Position numbers and translations under genes: made by a program. Of a stretch of 64,000 nt of DNA, positions 41,983 through 53,324 are shown one piece after another (positions within the stretch are counted from its first letter, which is position 1; each line of letters starts with the position of its first letter). Source of the DNA: Haematobia irritans. Its lineage: Eukaryota > Arthropoda > Insecta > Diptera > Muscidae. The stretch spans positions 79,950,003-80,014,002 of the forward strand of contig NC_134398.1 of assembly GCF_050003625.1 (NCBI RefSeq), written 5' to 3'. The notes beneath the pieces were generated by a model, which was given only the letters and a program-made list of their open reading frames with translations, did no database searches and was not told the origin of the DNA.

Positions 41983-44900
41983 GGCTGCATGTGCTGCCTT
42001 AAAAGTTCTCCTGATGAAAGGGGACATAGACATAGTTCTTATTCAAGAACCATATGTTTATAGAAACAAAATATGTGAATTAAGTACTCCGGGGTTCAAA
42101 CTATTGCAGTATACTGGTAATGATGTAATTCGAGCCTGTATAATTGCTAAAAACGAGCTTAACTTGTTTCTGCTTCCTTCAATGTGCAATGCAGACACTG
42201 TCGTTGCCAATTTAGAAATAGCCAAATGCAAATATTGGGTATCTTCGGTCTATATGGGACATGACAGGGAGATGCCTCCATGTGCCGTTAAGACCTTAGT
42301 TGAGGAGTCACTGAAAACAAAGACGAAACTCATTATGGGATGCGATGCGAATGCGCATCATAGTATATGGGGAAGTAGTGATACTAATGCAAGGGGAGAG
42401 TCGCTAATAGAGTTTATTTTGCGTACTAATCTGGTAGTTTGCAACAAGGGAGATGCCCCAACCTTTGTCACTAAAAACAGGCAAGAGGTTTTGGACATCA
42501 CCTTGGCCTCGCAAGAACTGAATGAAATGATATCTGAGTGGCATGTTTTAAGTGAACACAGCTTCTCAGATCATCGCTACATCAGTTTCAAATTTGATGT
42601 TCATATCACCAAGACCATATTTTCGCCAAATGTTAGGAAAGCTGACTGGAATAGGTATAGGGAATCGTTCAATATGAGGATACCGGAAATAACAGAGACA
42701 AATATGAGAAATGTGCAAGATATCGAACACGCAGTGGAGCGGATTACTAAGGCCTTCAACATCTCACTGAAAGCTGCATGCCCTAGAGGAAAGCCAAGGG
42801 GGAAACATCGACCACCATGGTGGTCTACGGAATTAAGTAATATGAGGAAATCCTGCAGGAAGCTCTTTAACAAGGCAAAGTCCACCAGAGCCCCTGAGGA
42901 CTGGGACGCTTACAAGAGGAATCTGAGAGGATACAAGCGAGAACTGAGAAAGGCTCAGCATAACTCTTGGAATGACTACTGCAGCAGTATTGAAAATACG
43001 TCCGAGGCTTCCAGACTACGGAAGGTTCTAGCATCCACCAACTCCGCTCCAGGTTTCATTAAAACATCGGAGGGAAATTGGACAACGTCCAGTGAGGAGA
43101 CGCTGGAGGTACTATTGGACACACATTTTCCTGGAAATCAGACGGTTGAACCATGTACTGGCGGTGCCACAGTTGCTCAGCGGTCGTTTCCTGTCGAGGA
43201 AATTGTATCGGAAACTAGAATAAGATGGGCGCTAAATAGCTTTGGACCATTCACCTGGAATTACCGGACCTGATGGAATTACTCCGGCGGAGTTACAAGC
43301 TGTAACTGACAAAATTATCCCCTGGTTGTCAGTGATATATAAAGGATGTATCAACTTATCATATATCCCAGGAAAGTGGAGGGAAACAAAAGTCGTTTTC
43401 ATACCTAAAGCGGGAAAAGCCTCTCACTCGAGGGCGAAGGATTTCCGACCAATCAGCTTATCCTCATTCCTACTTAAGACTCTGGAGAGGATGATAGATA
43501 TTTATCTTAGAACTAGCATCGATTCAAGGTTGTTCTCGAAAGGACAGCATGCATACTCGAAGGGCAGGTCTACTGAGACCGCACTACATGAACTAGTCAG
43601 CTTTATTGAAAGCTCACTATCTGTCAAAGAATACACAATCGTGGCGTTTCTAGACATCGAAGGGGCGTTCAATAATGTCCATCCGAGCTCGATATTAAAT
43701 GGACTGACAACTCTGAATGTTGATCCATGTATACTCAGGCTGTTAGACGAACTGCTAATGAAGAGACGTATTTCAGCCACACTAGGACAAGCAAACATAC
43801 AAAGGTATGTGAACAGAGGCACTCCCCAAGGAGGAGTTCTATCACCTCTTCTTTGGAATGTTGCTATAAATAGCCTTCTGGTTACTCTAGAAAAAGAAAG
43901 GATAAAAGTGGTGGCATACGCAGATGATGTGGCTCTGGCAGTCAGGGGAAAATTCCCATCCACAATCAGAGATATTATTCAGAGGGCCCTCCGGATGACT
44001 GAGAAATGGGCGAAAGACAATGGTCTTGGGGTAAATCCTGCAAAGACAGAATTAGTCATGTACTGCAACGATCGCAAAACTCCCACGGTTAGGCCTATTT
44101 CCTTAGGGGGTATTGAAATTCCCTTTGGTGAATTTGCAAAATACCTTGGCGTTATTTTGGACAGGAAGCTGAACTTTAAGCTTAATATTGAAGAAAGGGC
44201 GAGAAAGGCAACTGTAGCTTTGTACTCGTGCAAAAAGGCAATAGGAAAAAAGTGGGGACTGAAACCAAAAATTGTGCATTGGCTATACACGGCAGTGGTT
44301 AGACCTATAATGCTATATGGTGTTGTAGTCTGGTGGCCGGCACTTCAGAAACCGACTTGTTTAGATAAAGTTCAGCGTATGGCGTGTTTGTGTATTTCAG
44401 GCGCATTCAGCAAGACAGGAACAAATTCCCTTAATGTCGTGCTGCATCTATTGCCTTTAGACATTTTGGCCAAACAGTCAGCTGCAACAACGGCTGTGCG
44501 GTTGCGCGAGCTATCGCTGTGGTCGGAAAAAGGTTACGGTCACAGTTCTGTCCTCAAAATAATGCCAGATGTGCCTAACGTAGTGGATTACACTTTGGCG
44601 AGTCCACTTTTCGACAAAAAGTTTGAGACTCTAATCCCCAACAGTGAGGCGTGGTGCACACAGACCCCGGGGAATAAAGAATATATAGATTTCTACACTG
44701 ATGGCTCCAAATTGGATGGACAAGTGGGGTTCGGAGTATATTCTAATGATCTGGAACTTCGAATAGCGAAAAGATTACCTAATCACTGTAGTGTTTTTCA
44801 GGCTGAAATATTAGCAATAAGAGAGGTGGCGAATTGGCTGAGAAGTAATGTTCCAAAAAATGTGGGCATTAATATATACTCAGACAGTCAACCTGCAATA

Positions 44901-45534
44901 AAATCCTTGGACTCTGTGTTCCTCAACTCGAAAACGGCCATCGACTGCCGCAAATCTCTCAATGAGATGGCTGAGCAGTACAATATTCACCTAATATGGG
45001 TGCCTGGCCATAGGAACATACCGGGGAACTGCGAAGCGGATGAGTTGGCAAGGCTAGGGACTACCTTACATATTCCAGGGGAACTAGAATTTGTTGGTAT
45101 GCCCCTAGCTACCTGCAAGCTCATGCTGCGTGGGAAGGCTGTTATGATGGCAAATGTTCGATGGGAGAATTGCAAGGGTTGTAACGACACCAAGCAAATA
45201 TGGCCCCATTTCAACTTAAACCGCACACTAGATATGCTAATGTTCTCGAGACGTCAGATATCACTCCTGATATCTGCTATAACGGGTCGCTGCCTGATAG
45301 GCGATTTTGCAAAAACTATTGGCGCGAAGTATAATGACTATTGTATGAGCTGTCATGATGCGGAGGAAAAAGAATCAATTAAACACCTCTTGTGAGTGTC
45401 CTGCATTTTGTGTAAAGCGCAAGCAACTTTTAGGAGCATATAGCTTCAGATTACTGGCGGATCTGGAAAACGTTAACTTAAGCAGTCTGCTACTGTTTTT
45501 GGAACAATCTGGTTGGTTCAACAAAGAAAAATAA
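41927..45534 (+). pseudogene. LINE ORF2: endonuclease, reverse transcriptase, RNase H; two frame breaks
   Basis: It starts at 41927 or at the internal ATG 41942 (MVLRILQINLHHCKAA). The EEP endonuclease shows IQEPYV, GCDANAHHSIWGSS and SDHRYISF. Frame 1 ends at 43273; frame 2 opens by 43242 and resumes at GPDGITPAEL, so one base changed near 43250. The reverse transcriptase shows FLDIEGAFNNVH, GTPQGGVLSPLLWN and the YADD box at 43917-43928. RNase H follows with YTDGSKLDG, FQAEILAI, IYSDSQPAIKS and NCEADELA. A two-base loss near 45393 (TTGTGAGTG against TTGTGTGAGTG at 19250) makes an early stop at 45395; the original tail continues to GWFNKEK and TAA at 45532. All catalytic motifs seen are intact. 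Confidence 0.9.
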
Positions 45535-45675
45535 TCAAGAAGGTTCAGCGGTTAAAACTAGAAGTGCCCATATGTAATAGGTACTTTTAGTTAATGTGGT
45601 ATCACAATGGACTGAATAGTCTAAGTGAGCCTGAATCTTAATCGGGCTGCCACTTTAACCTAACCTAACCTAACC
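45535..45675 (+). other. LINE 3' UTR with SINE-like tail
   Basis: After TAA the sequence reads GTTAAAACTAGAAGTGCCC and TATGTAATAGGTACTTTTA. Then comes the block GTGGTATCACAATGGACTGA, ATAGTCTAAGTGAGCCTGA and CGGGCTGCCAC, then AACCTAACCTAACCTAACC. The block from GTGGTATCAC onward matches the 3' end of the SINE at 8655-9006. Confidence 0.85.
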
Positions 45676-45689
45676 TATAGTTCCATCAT

Positions 45690-46807
45690 GAACTTCGTAT
45701 GCCACTAAAGACATTCTTGCTATTTTGAACTCAAATTTTTTTCTTCGAACTACAAAATTTTCTTTAACAAGTGAAAAAAAAAAATAATTATGTCGAATAC
45801 ATTTTCTTGAATTTGTCGACAAATATTTACTTGTTTTTGTGATATCGGCGTGGTGCCCGCGTATTTGATACTGTTTAGTTAAAATTTTCTAGAAATATTC
45901 AAAATTTTTTAAAATTAACAAAATGTTTTCTTCCCGGTGGGTTCACTGGTTTTTCAGTGTACCTATGGGCAAATTACATTCATAAGAGTTTTTAATTTTT
46001 TAAAACAATGTCATCTACAAAATCCATTCCAGCAAAACAACCTTTTTGTGCAAATTGGCTCACTGTTGAATTAAAGGATTGACTAGAAATTGTGGAAAAT
46101 CTGACCTGAAGAAACACGCGGCCTTTAAAGTTTATAAGAAAAATGTTGGTAGTGTAAAAAATGATGTTTCAAAGTTTGAAATCCGATTAAGAATGTCAGT
46201 ATTAATATTATTGCACATTTGGTCCCTTTATTGACGGATACAGTCCCTGACTACTAATTTTAAAGAAATATTTGTTATTTTCTTGCCATATTTATTTAGG
46301 TTTAGTCAATTTTTTACCGTAGCGAAAAATATAGGGGAAAAAATTTGGATATATTTAGTAAAAAAAGGGAATTTTTTGGAGCAGCGTAGGGAATTTTCAA
46401 AAAATTTCCTGGCATCACAGGTTTTAATTCAATACTAATTATAATCGAAATGTGTAGTGTTTAATTATTATATTCTACTAACAAAAATTGTCTGTATTGA
46501 ACACAGGTTTTTATATAATTCGCAAAAGGATTCCAGTTAATAGCTAAACCGTTTAAGGCAATTGCAATTTCTTCTTCATTCTAGTTCTAGTTTTCCAAAA
46601 AATCTTACTCTAAATTCTCTTAGAGCGTAACAATGGCCTAGGAAATGTTGTGTATTCTCTATTTCTCTAGAATTACACAGTGTATGTACATAGTTTTGCT
46701 CGAGAGCGTTTTCCATTAAGATTGAGCACATCGCAGCGGGCCTTGAATATCAATGAAATATTTTCTTGCCATCGACTATATAATTGGATTCTGCCGGTAG
46801 AAGTTTT
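45690..46807. other. A+T-rich stretch, nothing recognised
   Basis: No ORF above 60 codons is confined to it and no terminal repeats were found. The minus ORFs at 46673-46963 and 46750-47019 run into the MITE that follows and are chance frames. Confidence 0.5.
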
Positions 46808-46903
46808 ATATCCTTCACCACTACTGTGGTACAGGGTATAATAAGTTTGTGCATTTGTATGTAACGCCAAGAAATAGTAGTCATAGACCCATCTTTTAGT
46901 ATA

Positions 46904-47870
46904 CACGGATGAAAAAGACTGTTTTTCATATGTTTGGCTATAAACATTATATGTTTGGAACACAAATTTTTAAACACAATATTTTTGAGTGCAAGCATAT
47001 AATGTTCATAAACTAGCATAACATGTTTGGGACATATATGTTAATATGTTAGAACATATTATGTTTGGGACATAAAATGTTTGTAAATATAATATGCTTG
47101 GATGCAAACATATATTAATTTAGAAATAGCCTATAAACATATATGTGTTTAGTAGTTTGGAGCGCTATTTAACAGGGAGCGATATTGAATTAAGTTGGTG
47201 GTTGTTGCTTGTTATTACAAAATTAACATTTTATTTTTCCTTGGGCAATTGATCAGCTACTTCTTTGATCCTTACGAACTGTGTGGTCCGCTGTTCGAAT
47301 CCCCGTCCGGCAAAAGGTAAAATTAAAATAAAAAAAATTTGAATAATTTCTTCTACAATGTTTGTATTACAGAAAAAGGTGCTAAGAACTAAAAAATCTC
47401 GTGGAAGTGAGAAAGATGTCGGGCAATATACAATTGGGCAGAAACAAAATTTTGAGCATTCAGGTCGAAAACCTATGTTGTTAGCACCTATATTACCTGT
47501 TTATTTTCATAATTCATTATGATTGTAAATATATAAATAAATAAATAAAATTTTGAGCACAATATTGTTTGGGAGATTTTTTTTTAAGCATATAATATTT
47601 TTGGGTGCAAAATGCTTCCAAACATATTATATGTTCACATAATAACATATTGTTTTTTGGAAGACAACATTATTGAATTTGGATGAAATACAAAATGTTT
47701 GGAACTTAGACTACCCAAATATATATTGTTTACACCAATATGCTTTCAAACATATTATATATTGGAAGAGATCAAACATATAAATGTTTGGGCAATACCC
47801 AAAAATGTATATGCTTGAAGCAAAATATGTTTGGGAGTATATGTTACAGAAGCGATTTTTTGTGAGCGTG
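46904..47870. mobile_element. TA-flanked MITE with tRNA-like core (copy 1)
   Basis: TA lies at 46902-46903 and 47871-47872; ends are CACGGATGAAAAAGAC and TTTTTGTGAGCGTG. It is rich in ACATATGTTTGG / CCAAACATAT reiterations on both strands, so it can fold extensively. Near 47253-47313 a tRNA-like piece with CTGTTCGAATCCCCG is followed by AAAAAGGTGCTAAGAACTAA, both shared with the MITE at 25458-26349. It is nearly identical to 49622-50596. Confidence 0.75.
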
Positions 47871-48235
47871 TACCGACATCGATTTAGCGATGTCCGTCTG
47901 TCTGTATAATTTTGTAATTTTGTGTACAAAATACATCTTGCAGTTTAAGCCCAATCGTGTTCAAATTTTGCACAGAGTTTCACTTTGGCTCAAAGACAGT
48001 CGCTATTGATTTTGAAAAAAATTGAAAAAATCGGTTCAAATTTAGATATAACTGTCATATATATTTATGGCCAATCTGGTCATAATTGACGTATTTATCA
48101 ACGTAGATACTTAAAATTTCGCACAGCCAAATGTTTTGGGACTCTCGTAAAATATGCAAAATATCTGGCCAAATCGGTTCAGATTTCTTTATAGCTCCCA
48201 TATATCTTTCGTCCGATTTGCACTTATATGGCCTT

Positions 48236-48361
48236 TTGAGCTTAACATGGAATCGGGCAGCACTCAGTGATAAGAGAGAAGTTCACCAATGTGGTATCAC
48301 AATGGACTGAATAGTCTAAGTGAGCTTGATACATCGGGCTGCCACCTAACCTAACCTAACC
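48236..48361 (+). mobile_element. 5'-truncated SINE
   Basis: The last 125 or so bases of the SINE family (GAGCTTAACATGGAATCGGG through CGGGCTGCCACC and CTAACCTAACCTAACC) are bounded by a perfect 11-base duplication, TATATGGCCTT at 48225-48235 and 48362-48372. Truncation at the 5' end with a target duplication shows LINE-type priming. Confidence 0.9.
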
Positions 48362-49467
48362 TATATGGCCTTAAAAGCCATAGTTTTGCCCTGATTTCCT
48401 TCAAATTTTGCACAAGGAGTACGTTTAATATCGTTAAGTTTGCCAAATTTGGTTGAAATCGGTTCAGATTTATATATAGCTCCTATATATATCTTTCGCC
48501 CGATTTACACTCATATGACCACGGAGGCCAAAGTTATACTCCGATTTACATGAAATTTTGAAGAGATAACAGAATTATTTTTCTAACTATGCATGCCAAA
48601 TATGCTCAAAATCGGTTCAGATATAAGTATATGTTATGTATATGTACGTCAGAGTTGGGTAAATACGGTAGAATGTTTCATATTTTAGACCCATTTTCAA
48701 TGGGATTTTCCTCCAATTGACTCGGTACTTTCCACAGAGAACGTATTTAATATAATATTTAAGTGTGTCAATTTTGATCTAATTTTGTTCAGATTTACAT
48801 AAAGCCTCCATATATTTGTTCTTCCAAATATGGCCAAAATATCCACATTTTACTCAAAATTCTGTGTTGATTTCCCCATATCCTAGTCATATCCTACGCA
48901 CTGTAATGCCAGACTTTCCACAGAACGGTTGAGTTTTAAATAAGGCTCCGACTTGTGGAAATATCACCCGATTTGGCCAAATAATATATCACAACCCACA
49001 ATTGACCATATATCTCGGTGAGATCCTTTTAAAATGGCCACTGCTAAGTAGCAAAAATTGTAAAAACTACTCAAATTGTCCTATATCTCGAATACATATG
49101 TATCGTCTGATAAATCATAAATACTATTTTGTACAATTGCATGAAAATTGCTCTAGGTTTATATTTCCCATATTTTTTTACTAACATTGTGTTTCATCCC
49201 AGAACGTTAACCTTTTAAATTTTAATTCTAGAGATTTTGTAGAAGTATAAAAAATTGTCTCCAAATCAGTTAATATATAAATATTTATATATGGGAATAT
49301 AAACAAGGAGTTGAAATGGTAACACAAATGTTGGTCTACATAGTGGTGAAGGGTATAATATAAAGGGTGATACGGTCAAAATTTGGTCAAGGGAAAACGC
49401 GTGTATTTAAAAAATCAAATTAAATTTATTTTTCAAGTTCATACTAAAATTCAGGAAAAATATTCAG

Positions 49468-51377
49468 TTAGGCTTTCGCTTTTCCAAATCCGAATTGCCG
49501 GGCCTCACGCTTGACACCTGCCATCAGAGTTTGTACAGCCACCTTGTCCACCTTCTTCGCCGCAGAAAGCCAGTTTGCCTTGAACTGCTGCTCGTCCTTA
49601 GCAGTTTTTTGGTCTTCTCTACACGGTTGAAAAAGACTGTTTTTCATATGTTTGGCTATAAACATTATATGTTTGGAACACAAATTTTTAAACACAATAT
49701 TTTTGAGTGCAAGCATATAATGTTCATAAACTAGCATAACATGTTTGGGACATATATGTTAATATGTTAGAACATATTATGTTTGGGACATAAAATGTTT
49801 GTAAATATAATATGCTTGAATGCAAACATATATTAACTTAGAAATAGCCTATAAACATATATGTGTTTAGTAGCTTGGAGCGCTATTTAACAGGGAGCGA
49901 TATTGAATTAAGTTGGTGGTTGTTGCTTGTTATTACAAAATTAACATTTTATTTTTCCTTGGGCAATTGATCAGCTACTTCTTTTATCCTTACAAACTGT
50001 GTGGTCCGCTGTTCGAATCCCCGTCCGGCAAAAGGTAAAATTAAAATAAAAAAAATCATAAAATTGAATAATTTCTTCCACAATGTTTGTATTACAGAAA
50101 AAGGTGCTAAGAACTAAAAAATCTCGTGGAAGTGAGAAAGATGTCGGGGAATATACAATTGGGCAGAAACAAAATTTGGAGCATTCAGGTCGAAAACCTA
50201 TGTTGTTAGCACCTATATTACCTGTTTATTTTCATAATTCATTATGATTGTAAATATATAAAAAAATAAATAAAATTTTGAGCACAATATTGTTTGGGAG
50301 AATTTTTTAAGCATATAATATTTTTGGGTGCAAAATGCTTCCAAACATATTATATGGTCACATAATAACATATTGTTTTTTGGAAGACAACATTATTGAA
50401 TTTGGATGCAAAGATACAACATGTTTGGAACTTAGACTACCCAAACATATATTGTTTAGACCAATATGCTTTCAAACATATTATATATTGGTAGAGATCA
50501 AACATATAAATGTTTGGGCAATACCCAAAAATGTATATGCTTGAAGCAAAATATGTTGGGGAGTATATGTTACAGAAGCGATTTTTTGTGAGGGTGTAGG
50601 TTCCGCTTGACAATGGCCCAGTATTTCTCAATTGGGCGGAGCTTTGGCGTGTTGGGAGGGTTCTTGTCCTTGGGAACCACCCGCACGTTGTTGGCGGCGT
50701 ACCACTCCATGGCCTTTTTACCATAATGGCAAGATGCCAAATCCGGCCAAAACAGTACGGAACAACCGTGTTTCTTCAGGAAAGGCAGCAGACGTTTATT
50801 CAAACACTCTTTCAAGCCACAGGTACAGATGGCTTGCCAAACCAGATATTTCTTTGCGAACTTTGACAGTTTTATGTGATTGAAAATATCTGCTACCTTT
50901 CCCCTTCCTTTTGCCGTATAAAACTCCTGTCCCGGATGCTGCTTGTAGTCGGCTTTGACGTAGGTTTCGTCGTCCATTACCACGCAGTCAAACTTCTTTG
51001 GCCGTCGTATTTTATTTATCATCGCGATTTGGAGTCACTACCTTCTTGTAAGTCGATAGTCCGGCTCGTGTTTTGGCTCGATGCACAGTTGTAGACGATA
51101 CACCCAGCTTATTTGCGGCATCTCGGAGAGAGAGGTTAGGATTTCGCTTGAAACTACCGGCAACTCTCTTTGTCGTCCCAGCGGCTTCCGGTTTTCGATT
51201 TCCCCCCGATCCAGACTTCCTGGCTGTCGAAAAACGTTCCCCCAACACTTTAATTACATTTGTAATGGTTGATTTGGCAACTTTTAGCGATTTTGCCAGC
51301 TTTGCGTGCGAGTAGCTCGGATTTTCGCGATGCGCGAGCAAAATTTTGATACGCTGCTCTTCTTGCTTGGACGGCAT
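49468..51377 (-). pseudogene. DD37E transposase relic
   Basis: The start MPSKQEEQRIKILLAHREN at 51377 is followed by two helix-turn-helix regions (HAKLAKSLKVAKSTITNVI; LRDAANKLGVSSTTVHRA). After TPNRDDK a deletion near 51015 skips to IRRPKKFDCVV. The first catalytic Asp lies in VVMDDETYVK and the second in LFWPDLASCHY. The Glu lies in LRPIEKYW, with 37 residues between the last two: DD37E. A second deletion lies after WQAICTCG. At VKRNL the frame enters the inserted MITE (50597). The C-terminus resumes at 49618 (KTAKDEQQFKANWL) and ends GFGKAKA at 49468, one base out of phase. The catalytic residues survive but the gene is dead. Confidence 0.9.
49622..50596. mobile_element. TA-flanked MITE with tRNA-like core (copy 2)
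   Basis: A 975-base copy of 46904-47870 with only scattered differences, inserted in the DD37E transposase with TA at 49620-49621 and 50597-50598. Ends are CACGGTTGAAAAAGAC and TTTTTGTGAGGGTG. Two near-identical copies 2.7 kb apart suggest a local or recent burst. Confidence 0.78.
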
Positions 51378-51847
51378 TTTGACAACTGAAGAGTGAATTC
51401 CAAAATCAAAATAGGAGCAACATTCTACACACACACACCTTCAAAATGAGGGGTGTTCAGGTTTTTTAAATGCAAAATTGAAAGAAATACGTCAAGTTTA
51501 TATTGACCAAATTTTGACCGTATCACCCTTTAGTCGGCCCCGCCCGACTTTAGGCATTACTTACATGTTTTTATATTTATTCCGGTTGTTTCTGATATTT
51601 TACATTATCAGTGTTTTTTGCATTTAAAAGATTCAGAAGGGTCAGCCTGTTTTGGTTCGAATTCCGCTTATTCACATTCTCCATTGACCAAACTGTTCCT
51701 AACTGTTCCAACGGTCTTAATTCCTCTACTCATAAGATGTTTGGCTTGATTAACAATGCAGTCACTTGCGGAGGTAAGCGATTTTCATGATATTCGATTC
51801 ATATTGCAAATAAGCCATATCGAACCAATGTTAGGTGTGGCCCCATA

Positions 51848-51989
51848 GTTAGCGTTTCTAGAAATTTTAGCTAGGGGGCTATAGCTCTTCTATCTATGAT
51901 CCAGTAATGTAATAATTGGAAAATCGTTTGTACGGTTTCAAATCCTGGGGGGCTAAGCCCTCCCCCAGAGGCCTATCTACGCTTATGAG
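51848..51989 (-). mobile_element. short deletion derivative of the hAT-like family at 12.6 kb
   Basis: On the minus strand it begins CATAAGCGTAGATAGGCCTC with GGGGGAGGGCTTAGCCCCCC and ends with CTATAGCCCCCTAGCTAAAA. Both end types of the 12576-15252 element are present but only about 140 bases long. No clear 8-base duplication was found. Confidence 0.55.
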
Positions 51990-53324
51990 TTCCATTTAAA
52001 ACCGACAAGCAGAAGATCAAATTTCATCCGATCAGGTTGAAATTTTGTACATCATGTTAATATATGCCCTCCAATAAACACGGACCGAAAATTGGTCCAT
52101 AATTTTATGTAGCACCCATATGAACCGATAAACAGATTTGACTTCTGAGCTCTCCAGAAGGAACAAATTTATTCTGATCCGATTGAAATCTGGTAAGTTA
52201 GTATATGCCATCTGCGAAAAATGGATCTTTTACATACGATTCTTTCATCCATATATACATTTTTCAAATTTTACCTTTTCTTCAGACGGGCACCGGAACA
52301 TTGCCGAAGAAAAAAATAAGAAAACTGTAACAATTTAACACGTTTGCGAAACCCTTTTCCAATCGTGTTTTGTTCCTTGCATGTAATTTACAAAACAATC
52401 TCCATGGACATGGATAAAATTCAGTTCCTGACATATGAAATATATATACATGTATAACTTTTCATTGATGTCGTTTTGCACTTATAGTTAAGTGATGAGA
52501 CTGTAAAATGGGTATATTTACATAATCAATAAATTTTATAAAAAATTTCAGGGGAAAAATTCTCAGGTGAATTTTGCTTTTGCTGTCTTTAGACATATCC
52601 CAATAAACACATAATAAGCATTTGTTCTAAATGCAACACCTTTTAAGTTTGAGGGCACACATCATTTATCTTAGGGCGTTTTCGTTTCGCAAAAAATTTG
52701 TTGCCTTGGTGTTACACTACTTTTTCCCTCATTGTATTTTCGCCCAAATGGTAATGTCATTCCAAAGTTATTATTAATTCATAACATTTTGAGGCACACA
52801 GGAACCAAAATTTATGACGGTGTCCTTTTTTTAAGGGAAATTAATAGAATTAGAGACAATCGTTGAGTCGCATATCAAAAATTTGAGTTTGTTTGGTCGT
52901 TCCTCAGGAAAGTATTTTTTCTTTAGGTGTACGTTTTCAAATAGTTTGTGAATTGCATCCAATTGACCAAAATATTAACGAAATATTTGAAAATGTGTTG
53001 AAAACAGGGATCCGGAGCGGAGCAAACCCTTTTCGCCGGAGCGTTCTCGTTTCCGGAGCGTTTTCAAAAAGAAAAACCGCTCCGGAAAAGATATTAATTT
53101 TAATAAAAATTTTAACTGTTTTGCTACTAATTGTTAAAACAACAAGTCATTCTTCAAATTCCCAAACGAGGCGATGTTATTTTCTTTTTATTTCCTTTAT
53201 TCTATAAGTTCCCTGCCGTCAAATGAGTAGCTGACTATGAAAAACACTAACTTAAAGTTCGGTTGTATAGACTAACTTTAAGCTAACTACTATGCAATGC
53301 AAAAATTACATTAATAAGTGTATA
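51990..53324. other. unassigned stretch with degenerate repeat traces
   Basis: Bases 52010-52270 contain DINE-like tandem-unit traces (GATCCGATTGAAATCTGG, CAACATATGAACCG-like). Near 53005-53090 a GC-rich patch repeats GGAGCG (CCGGAGCGGAGC, CCGGAGCGTT), resembling a hAT terminus starting CAGGGATCCGGAGCG. The 104-residue ORF at 52893-53207 spans this patch and is not a gene. Confidence 0.35.

Larger units (their letters stand above)
40700..45675 (+). mobile_element. LINE (I/LOA-type, RNase H-bearing), near full length
   Basis: It is bounded by TATAGTTCCATCAT at 40686-40699 and 45676-45689. The element has a short 5' UTR, an ORF1, an overlapping ORF2 with endonuclease, reverse transcriptase and RNase H, and a 3' UTR ending in AACCTAACCTAACCTAACC. 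Three frame breaks (near 41438, 43250 and 45393) make it inactive, but otherwise it is well preserved. Two older 3' fragments of the family lie at 19087-19310 and 26537-26731. Domain order and the C-terminal RNase H fit the I superfamily, most likely LOA; the clade call is from memory. Confidence 0.9.
49363..51530 (-). mobile_element. Tc1/mariner element, DD37E type, defective
   Basis: Inverted ends AAGGGTGATACGGTCAAAAT and the complement ending TATCACCCTT, with TA on both sides (49361-49362 and 51531-51532). Removing it restores GGGTATAATATAGTCGGCCC of the host DINE-like repeat. A 975-base MITE is inserted at 49622-50596. The transposase is on the minus strand (see next entry). Confidence 0.92.
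46808..51567 (+). mobile_element. DINE-1-like repeat, family C, carrying four later insertions
   Basis: It starts ATATCCTTCACCACTACTGT after TTTT, with the arms CCAC/GTGG and a distal AGGGTAT. It contains GTCCGTCTGTCTG at 47891, tandem units with CCCATATAT, and ends with a GTCGGCCCCGCCCGAC stem then TTACTTACATG before TTTTT. Its own segments are about 46808-46903, 47871-48235, 48362-49362 and 51531-51567. Inserted are a MITE, a truncated SINE and a Tc1-like element that holds a second MITE copy. Confidence 0.78.

Noticed and set aside
45655..45675. Telomeric repeat tract
   Set aside because: Only four AACCT units, at the 3' end of a LINE with a target duplication; it is the element's tail.
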